In this document: positions 6,952 to 10,194 of the stretch, in pieces | How the letters are laid out: each line of letters starts with the position of its first letter | Position numbering within the stretch: position 1 is the first letter of the stretch | DNA from: JANXXV01 sp038230275 | GTDB lineage: Bacteria > Acidobacteriota > Terriglobia > Bryobacterales > Bryobacteraceae | Assembly: GCA_038230275.1 (NCBI GenBank) | Contig: JBBRNO010000192.1 | Coordinates: forward strand, 1-10,194 | Length of the DNA: 10,194 bases | Reading direction: 5' to 3' | Program-made: the position numbers and the translations under genes | The notes under the pieces: generated by a model | Told to the model about the DNA's origin: nothing | The model's database searches: none | What the model saw: the letters and a program-made list of their open reading frames with translations, nothing else

Positions 6952-7163
6952 GTAATCTCAATCTCCCGGGGGCGTTCGTCGCCCATCTCTTTCATCACTT
7001 GAATTAACCGCAAGTAGTCCGCGACCGTGCCCTTCACACCGTCCTTGCCCAAGAACTGCTCTTCCAACTTGTCCAGAATTCGACCCATCACCTCTTGGCG
7101 CGAACCCCGCACCGTAGCCGGGTTTGTCGCGATCTCCGGCTCAACCGTCTCGCTGAACTCCAT
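6915..7163 (-). CDS. Small protein in the small-terminase position
   Basis: The chosen start is the ATG at 7161-7163, because GGAGG lies about 9 nt upstream. A longer 109-residue reading from 7244 adds a basic segment with no ribosome site. The 82-residue product has a helical middle, VMGRILDKLEEQFLGKDGVK, then DYLRLIQVMKEMGDERPREI, and ends ITWVNSLREERGK. Its last 37 nt overlap the TerL gene, implying translational coupling. By position it should be the small terminase or an accessory of packaging that recognises viral DNA. However, I see no clear helix-turn-helix, and 82 residues is short for a DNA-binding small terminase. The function is therefore inferred from context only. Confidence 0.6.
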   Translation of the reverse strand: MEFSETVEPEIATNPATVRGSRQEVMGRILDKLEEQFLGKDGVKGTVADYLRLIQVMKEMGDERPREIEITWVNSLREERGK

Positions 7164-7243
7164 TGCCAACAACCTCCGTCTAAAGTCCCTGAAGCGGAAC
7201 TCGTTTTTCTGACTGCAGACTAACAATGGGGCGCACCAGGGCA

Positions 7244-7261
7244 ATCCGGAAATTTCCGGAT
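7244..7261. promoter_or_regulatory. Perfect 18-bp palindrome, candidate operator
   Basis: ATCCGGAAATTTCCGGAT is its own reverse complement over all 18 positions. It lies about 81 nt upstream of the first phage gene start and about 76 nt after the membrane-protein stop. A related imperfect site, GGAAGATTTCCG, sits at 7289-7300, with centres 41-42 bp apart (about four helical turns on one face). Two dyad sites so spaced upstream of a late phage operon suggest a dimeric regulator. No such protein is encoded in the window. Confidence 0.4.
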
Positions 7262-7337
7262 ATCGCTCAAAACAAGGAAAATAGAGGTGGAAGATTTCCG
7301 TGAACGCAAAAAACAGGAGGGATTTACAACCAAAAAC

Positions 7338-8660
7338 TCAAACCGAAAGACGAACCGCTAAAACCTCACCGGAAACCGGATTCTCCGCCCGCCAGGCCAT
7401 TCGCAGCGCCCAATAAGCGAAACCCGCCAGCACTAAAGTAATCGGCTGAAACCGCAAAAACTCCGCGAAGGACTGCGTCAACCAGGGCACCATATACAAC
7501 GCCAGCAGCCAGGCCCGAAACATCTCCGCATCCGCCTCAGGCCGTCCCGGCATTGCCCCAGCCACCAACGCCACCGCAGCCCCAGCCACAATCGTGTCGT
7601 AAATCGGCGTATAAACATTGAACACCAGCGCGCCAGCTAACGTAGCCGCCCAAAGCAAATCCCGCGACTCCGCGCTCCATCCAGCCGACCGCCACCAAGC
7701 CCACGCTAGCCCGCCCAACGCCCCAACACAAAGAATCCCAGCCAGCACTCGCGCCAGACCAGACGAGTCGCCCAGTAACAAATGGAGAAACGACCCCACG
7801 TCTACATACTTGTTCCGGTGCAGCGCCGCCAGCGGCCCCGTCGCCAGATCGCGGAAGAATCGCAGCGTGTCGAACCAGGCCAGACACCCCGCAAACCCAA
7901 CCGTAGCTAAAGACGCAGATACCGCCCCAGCCACCCCCGCCGCCACGCCGCCCAGCATCCGCCATCGCCGCCCGCAGATCATCATCCCCACCGGAATCAC
8001 GATCAGCGTCAGCTTGTACATCACCAAAGCCAGCACCACCCCGGCCAGGAACCGCCGCCCGCGCGACCGGCAATATACAAAACCGGACACCAGACTGAAC
8101 CCGATCACCGAAAGCTGTCCGCCGATCCAAGTCTCCAGCAGAAACGCCATCGACCCCAGCCCCAGCAGCAAACCTGTAGTCCACGCGTCCCCGGAAATTC
8201 CTGCCGCCCGCAACAGCAAGGCCAAACCCGAGGAATACAAAACCAGCGAAAAAAACAGCCAGGCCACGTAAGCCCACTTATAAGGCAGTAAAGCAAACGG
8301 CCGGTACACCTGCCCAATATATGGAGCGTGCGCAAACGGCAGCATCTCCGTTTGAGAAACCCCCGCCACCGCCGCATGCTGCAACCGCACTTCCAAGTCC
8401 AGATCGTAAATCCTCGCCGGTTCGTACTCGTTTAAAATCTTCCCAGTGACATAAAATGCCACGAAGTCTCCGCCCAGCGGCCGCCCCATAAAGGTTTCGC
8501 CGCGAAATCCGTAATACAGCGACAGCCCGCACAACACCGCCCCCGCCGCCAGGGCCATGCAGCTGATCGCGCGTCCCTCCCTCGCCCCCGGCAAGGGTCC
8601 AATCCATCGGCGAAGCGTTTGCAATATGGACACGGCTACCCTGGTAATCGTCCAGACCAT
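7338..8660 (-). CDS. GT87 / DUF2029-like polytopic membrane protein
   Basis: This 440-residue protein is very hydrophobic, with roughly 9-11 predicted membrane segments. An early extracytoplasmic loop carries GGDFVAFYVTGKIL (Asp65), then PARIYDLD (about 81-88). This is the DF-x(n)-A/G...LYD pattern of GT87 mannosyltransferase-like proteins, which use polyprenyl-phosphate sugars and add them outside the cytoplasm. The following VYRPFALLPY (118-127) sits where many members have YPPF. YKLTLIVIP replaces the usual KP motif. The start is uncertain: the ATG at 8658-8660 has no good ribosome site, although an in-frame stop lies close upstream. It follows the terminator of the PEP-CTERM gene on the same strand and ends 174 nt before the phage block. 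It looks like a host gene for envelope glycan or exopolysaccharide assembly. The exact donor and acceptor cannot be read from the sequence. Confidence 0.7.
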   Translation of the reverse strand: MVWTITRVAVSILQTLRRWIGPLPGAREGRAISCMALAAGAVLCGLSLYYGFRGETFMGRPLGGDFVAFYVTGKILNEYEPARIYDLDLEVRLQHAAVAGVSQTEMLPFAHAPYIGQVYRPFALLPYKWAYVAWLFFSLVLYSSGLALLLRAAGISGDAWTTGLLLGLGSMAFLLETWIGGQLSVIGFSLVSGFVYCRSRGRRFLAGVVLALVMYKLTLIVIPVGMMICGRRWRMLGGVAAGVAGAVSASLATVGFAGCLAWFDTLRFFRDLATGPLAALHRNKYVDVGSFLHLLLGDSSGLARVLAGILCVGALGGLAWAWWRSAGWSAESRDLLWAATLAGALVFNVYTPIYDTIVAGAAVALVAGAMPGRPEADAEMFRAWLLALYMVPWLTQSFAEFLRFQPITLVLAGFAYWALRMAWRAENPVSGEVLAVRLSV

Positions 8661-8697
8661 CGGCAGACTGTAGGCGAGGCATCAAACAGGGCTGGCC

Positions 8698-8734
8698 AAA
8701 AAAAATGGCTGCGGGGCAGAACACGCCCGCAGCC
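8698..8734 (-). terminator. Strong intrinsic terminator of the PEP-CTERM gene
   Basis: On the minus strand GGCTGCGGG pairs perfectly with CCCGCAGCC (9 bp, all Watson-Crick, very GC-rich) around a 10-nt loop. One A separates the stem from eight T residues. It starts 22 nt after the PEP-CTERM stop and is followed by the membrane-protein gene, so it separates the two transcripts. Confidence 0.88.
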
Positions 8735-8756
8735 AAAAGGGGATACTAAATCAGGT

Positions 8757-9365
8757 TTACGACTTGCGCAGTTTTTTCAGCATTCCAGCTAAACCCAACA
8801 ACCCGCTCCCAAACATCAGCATGGATGCCGGTTCCGGTACCGTAGTCAGGGCATTCGGCCCCTCGATCCGTACCGTATTCCCCGCCGGTGTATTATTGCT
8901 GAGATCGCCGACGGAGATCTTCGTGGCTTGAGCATCTTGGTCTACAAGATGGGTGCCACCCAGCGGCGAAACCAAAACAATCGTGTACAATCTTGTGGCC
9001 ACGCCTGGACTTGCGAAGGAGCCCGCATTCGCCGTGACCGTCACATTCAAAATGCCGGCGTTGTCCATCGGATTCTGACTGATCGCCACCGGTCCAACCA
9101 AACCGGTCGTAACCGTGTAACTGGTACCGGCCAATACATTACTAAGAGCACTGGACACGACAGTGCCGAAATCGAAAATCGTCGCAAACGACGAGTTCAG
9201 GGTTGTATCCACCTTTTGGTCGAACGACAAAAATGCATCGTAGGTGTACGTGAAGTTGGCACCCGTAGGAACAGCAACTCCTACGACATTATAGATAATG
9301 GATGCCTGCGCCGCTTGAGATAGAACGATGGCACCCAAAAGAGAGAGAAGTACTTGTTTCTTCAT
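8757..9365 (-). CDS. Secreted PEP-CTERM sorting-domain protein
   Basis: The ATG at 9363-9365 is chosen over an in-frame upstream one (9429-9431). It has GGAG 5 nt upstream and opens directly into a signal peptide, MKKQVLLSLLGAIVLSQAAQ, with likely cleavage after AQA. The 202-residue product then has a Thr/Ser/Val/Asn-rich beta-strand body with no catalytic motif or cysteine cluster seen. The C-terminus carries the sorting signal: VPEPAS (about 176-181), a hydrophobic stretch to about 195, and a basic LKKLRKS tail. Known biology of this signal is export by Sec, then removal by an exosortase (EpsH/XrtA type) during surface or exopolysaccharide-linked display. No exosortase is in the window. The neighbouring GT87-like gene fits an envelope-glycan setting, although a terminator separates them. 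The body may form extracellular matrix or adhesive fibres; that is inference. Confidence 0.85.
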   Translation of the reverse strand: MKKQVLLSLLGAIVLSQAAQASIIYNVVGVAVPTGANFTYTYDAFLSFDQKVDTTLNSSFATIFDFGTVVSSALSNVLAGTSYTVTTGLVGPVAISQNPMDNAGILNVTVTANAGSFASPGVATRLYTIVLVSPLGGTHLVDQDAQATKISVGDLSNNTPAGNTVRIEGPNALTTVPEPASMLMFGSGLLGLAGMLKKLRKS

Positions 9366-9373
9366 AGTTGCTC

Positions 9374-9461
9374 CGATAGCTTTCTGCCCACGCCGGTCTC
9401 TTTCAGCACCTCCACCAGTATCCGAAAGCAATACTGGCGTCGGCTGGATAAGTATCCGGTC
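9374..9461 (-). promoter_or_regulatory. Structured leader of the PEP-CTERM gene
   Basis: Read leftward, the 5' untranslated region after the candidate promoter holds two hairpins in tandem. GGAT-ACTT-ATCC forms a short stem, and CCAGTAT with ATACTGG forms a 7-bp stem, extendable by a G-U and a C-G pair, around a TGCTTTCGG loop. Both carry a GGATACT-type element, so they look related. A purine-rich segment and the GGAG ribosome site follow. I do not match it to any known riboswitch class. It may influence translation or mRNA stability. Confidence 0.35.
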
Positions 9462-9467
9462 GGTCTG

Positions 9468-9496
9468 ATTTCAAAAGGCAGAAGCTAGTTCGTCAA
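9468..9496 (-). promoter_or_regulatory. Candidate sigma-70 promoter for the PEP-CTERM gene
   Basis: TTGACG (9491-9496, 5 of 6 matches to the -35 consensus) and TGAAAT (9468-9473, 4 of 6 to the -10) are separated by exactly 17 bp on the minus strand. The start site would fall near 9461, giving a leader of about 95 nt. Confidence 0.45.
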
Positions 9497-9607
9497 GGTA
9501 AGCATCTGGGAGCCCAATGAGCCCGCGACGCCAACAATTAGGAATATCCCTGGTATCACTAAGAAAACATTAGGGACTATACTTAATAGGGGCTTAAGGT
9601 AAATCAT
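9485..9607 (-). CDS. Doubtful 40-residue hydrophobic ORF
   Basis: An ATG at 9605-9607 opens a 40-codon frame ending in TAG. The product reads MIYLKPLLSIVPNVFLVIPG, then IFLIVGVAGS and a short polar tail, i.e. one membrane-spanning helix. No ribosome site is visible, an in-frame stop lies close upstream, and codon third positions are AT-rich, unlike the window's other genes. It could be a small membrane peptide or a chance AT-rich frame, and its end touches the PEP-CTERM promoter. I list it because the hydrophobic run is unusually clean. Confidence 0.2.
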   Translation of the reverse strand: MIYLKPLLSIVPNVFLVIPGIFLIVGVAGSLGSQMLTLTN

Positions 9608-9683
9608 TGCTGAATCTAACGTAAGCGGTAAATTTTACGCGAATCAAACCCGCACATGTTCAATAGAACAATCCATAAGCGAC

Positions 9684-9708
9684 AAGTACTGCCAGTCGCA
9701 GAGTACTT
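9684..9708 (+). other. Bulged inverted repeat ahead of the small rightward ORFs
   Basis: AAGTACT (9684-9690) and AGTACTT (9702-9708) are perfect 7-bp arms. GC at 9691-9692 also pairs with GC at 9698-9699, leaving a 5-nt CAGTC loop and a 2-nt AG bulge. It lies 34 nt before the ATG at 9743. It could be an operator dyad or an mRNA leader stem. Confidence 0.35.
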
Positions 9709-9742
9709 CAGAGTGCCTCCGTCTGTTAAGCTCAAATCTGCA

Positions 9743-9964
9743 ATGCCAAGGCGCCTCACGCTGATGTTCGCCCTCGCGGCCCTGTTACTCTTCGCGATGA
9801 CGCCCCTCTCCGTCTGCCTGCTTTGCGCCATCGTCCTGCCGCTATATTTTCTGTTCGCGGACGTCAATCCAATCCACCGCCGCCTCCCTGTAACGGCTCC
9901 GCAAGTCCGCCACGTCCGCCTCCAAGAGTTGCACTCCCCCCGCCCGCCTCCAACATCCTGGTAG
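9743..9964 (+). CDS. Small membrane protein, unknown function
   Basis: The 73-residue frame starts at MPRRLTLMFALAALLLFAM, with a basic N-terminus, then TPLSVCLLCAIVLPLYFLFA, and a polar, Pro/His/Arg-rich tail. That predicts a two-helix membrane hairpin at about residues 6-40 (or a signal sequence plus one helix). An upstream in-frame ATG at 9656 would add 29 residues. I prefer 9743 because the codons before it lose the GC-rich third positions seen after it. No strong ribosome site is visible at either start. It ends 30 nt before a second small ORF in the same direction. I do not recognise the family. Confidence 0.4.
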   Translation: MPRRLTLMFALAALLLFAMTPLSVCLLCAIVLPLYFLFADVNPIHRRLPVTAPQVRHVRLQELHSPRPPPTSW

Positions 9965-9994
9965 CCCAACCAGCATTCAGGAGGAACTGCGTAG

Positions 9995-10159
9995 ATGACT
10001 TCCCTTTTCCGGAAGCTATTGCTCTTATTGACACTGCAACTCGGCGTGATGCCAGTGTACTGTCCGACAAATAACTGGACACAAGAAACGGCTTGCTCAC
10101 GCGCGCGGCTCGGTCTCGAACTCGTTGCTGCAACAGTAGTTTCCGAGCCGCGACTGTAA
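9995..10159 (+). CDS. 54-residue exported or membrane-anchored peptide, unknown function
   Basis: This frame opens with an ATG (9995-9997) 10 nt after a perfect AGGAGG, the best ribosome site in the right half of the window. The N-terminus MTSLFRKLLLLLTLQLGVMP is a textbook signal-like sequence: a positive charge, then a Leu-rich core. It is followed by VYCPTNNWTQETACS, with two Cys (residues 23 and 34), and a short C-terminal part. No lipobox fits the first Cys. The 30-nt spacing after the upstream small membrane ORF suggests a two-gene unit. An AAAGGAG follows the stop (about 10158-10164), and a possible GTG start lies at 10177, so another gene may begin at the right edge. The function is unknown. 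Confidence 0.45.
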   Translation: MTSLFRKLLLLLTLQLGVMPVYCPTNNWTQETACSRARLGLELVAATVVSEPRL

Positions 10160-10194
10160 AGGAGCGGTTTCCGGTAGTGTCCACCCAATTCGCG

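Larger units (their letters stand above)
9366..9742. other. 377-nt mostly intergenic region between divergent genes
   Basis: This stretch separates the leftward PEP-CTERM gene from the rightward small ORFs and is clearly more AT-rich than the rest of the window. It holds the promoter and leader described for the PEP-CTERM gene, a doubtful 40-codon hydrophobic ORF on the minus strand (9485-9607), and several short dyads. These include TGTTC-AATA-GAACA at 9657-9670 and the larger inverted repeat at 9684-9708. No tRNA, transposase or coherent longer gene is seen. Confidence 0.6.

Noticed and set aside
7537..8277. 246-codon minus-strand frame and 217-codon plus-strand frame (7618-8271) over the membrane gene
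   Set aside because: Both are alternate frames of the GT87-like gene. One is Gly/Val/Ala-rich, the other Pro/Ser/Arg-rich, and neither has membrane or catalytic features.
9374..9461. Leader as a known riboswitch such as cyclic-di-GMP or cobalamin
   Set aside because: I could not find the conserved core sequences of those classes; only short hairpins are visible.
9501..9516. Sigma-54-like GG-N10-GC element on the minus strand upstream of the PEP-CTERM gene
   Set aside because: Only the TGG and TGCT parts match the consensus (about 7 of 12). The sigma-70 pair at 9468-9496 fits better, though this one cannot be excluded.
9616..10188. 190-codon minus-strand frame over the right edge
   Set aside because: Its Ser/Arg/Gly-rich composition and lack of domain suggest a shadow. 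The opposite strand has GC-rich third positions, hydrophobic segments and an AGGAGG site.
1..10194. CRISPR array, tRNA, rRNA, insertion sequence, or defence genes
   Set aside because: No regularly spaced repeats, cloverleaf, transposase motif or nuclease/helicase defence signature was seen on either strand.

Overview
The window looks like the edge of a prophage, or phage-derived particle cluster, in a GC-rich bacterium. Host-type genes lie on its right side. The PEP-CTERM protein, the GT87/DUF2029-type membrane protein, the high third-position GC and a dispersed GATGAACGCAGATGGACGCA-type repeat together suggest an acidobacterium of the Solibacter/Bryobacter kind. This is an inference; there is no rRNA or other marker gene to prove it.

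Positions 1-7163 carry one leftward (minus-strand) block in the classic order of a long-tailed phage head module. Reading from 7163 down, it holds a small protein in the small-terminase position, large terminase (TerL), portal, coiled-coil scaffold, P22-coat-like major capsid protein, a 78-residue protein, a head-tail connector with an Ig-like C-terminal domain, a probable tail terminator, and a tail tube protein cut by the left window edge. Most spacings are short (4-65 nt) and most starts have clear Shine-Dalgarno sites, so this is one transcription unit for DNA packaging, procapsid assembly and head-to-tail joining. The exception is a 250-nt gap after the capsid gene. It holds the dispersed repeat, an intrinsic-terminator-like hairpin with a U tract, and a second 12-bp hairpin. 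With a further hairpin before the capsid gene, these would set the capsid message apart from its neighbours.

Positions 7164-7337 form the boundary between the phage block and the host-type genes. They contain a perfect 18-bp palindrome (7244-7261) and a related imperfect site 41-42 bp away, which could be an operator. No integrase, repressor, lysis or replication gene is visible. Any such genes would have to lie beyond the left edge, or be absent if this is a remnant or a domesticated cluster.

Positions 7338-9500 hold two leftward host-type genes. One is a multi-spanning GT87/DUF2029-like membrane protein. The other is a secreted PEP-CTERM protein with its own candidate sigma-70 promoter, a structured leader and a strong intrinsic terminator. 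Positions 9500-10194 are gene-poor and more AT-rich. They end in two small rightward ORFs (73 and 54 codons) that look like a two-gene unit of membrane or exported peptides; the second has an AGGAGG ribosome site. Their function is unknown.
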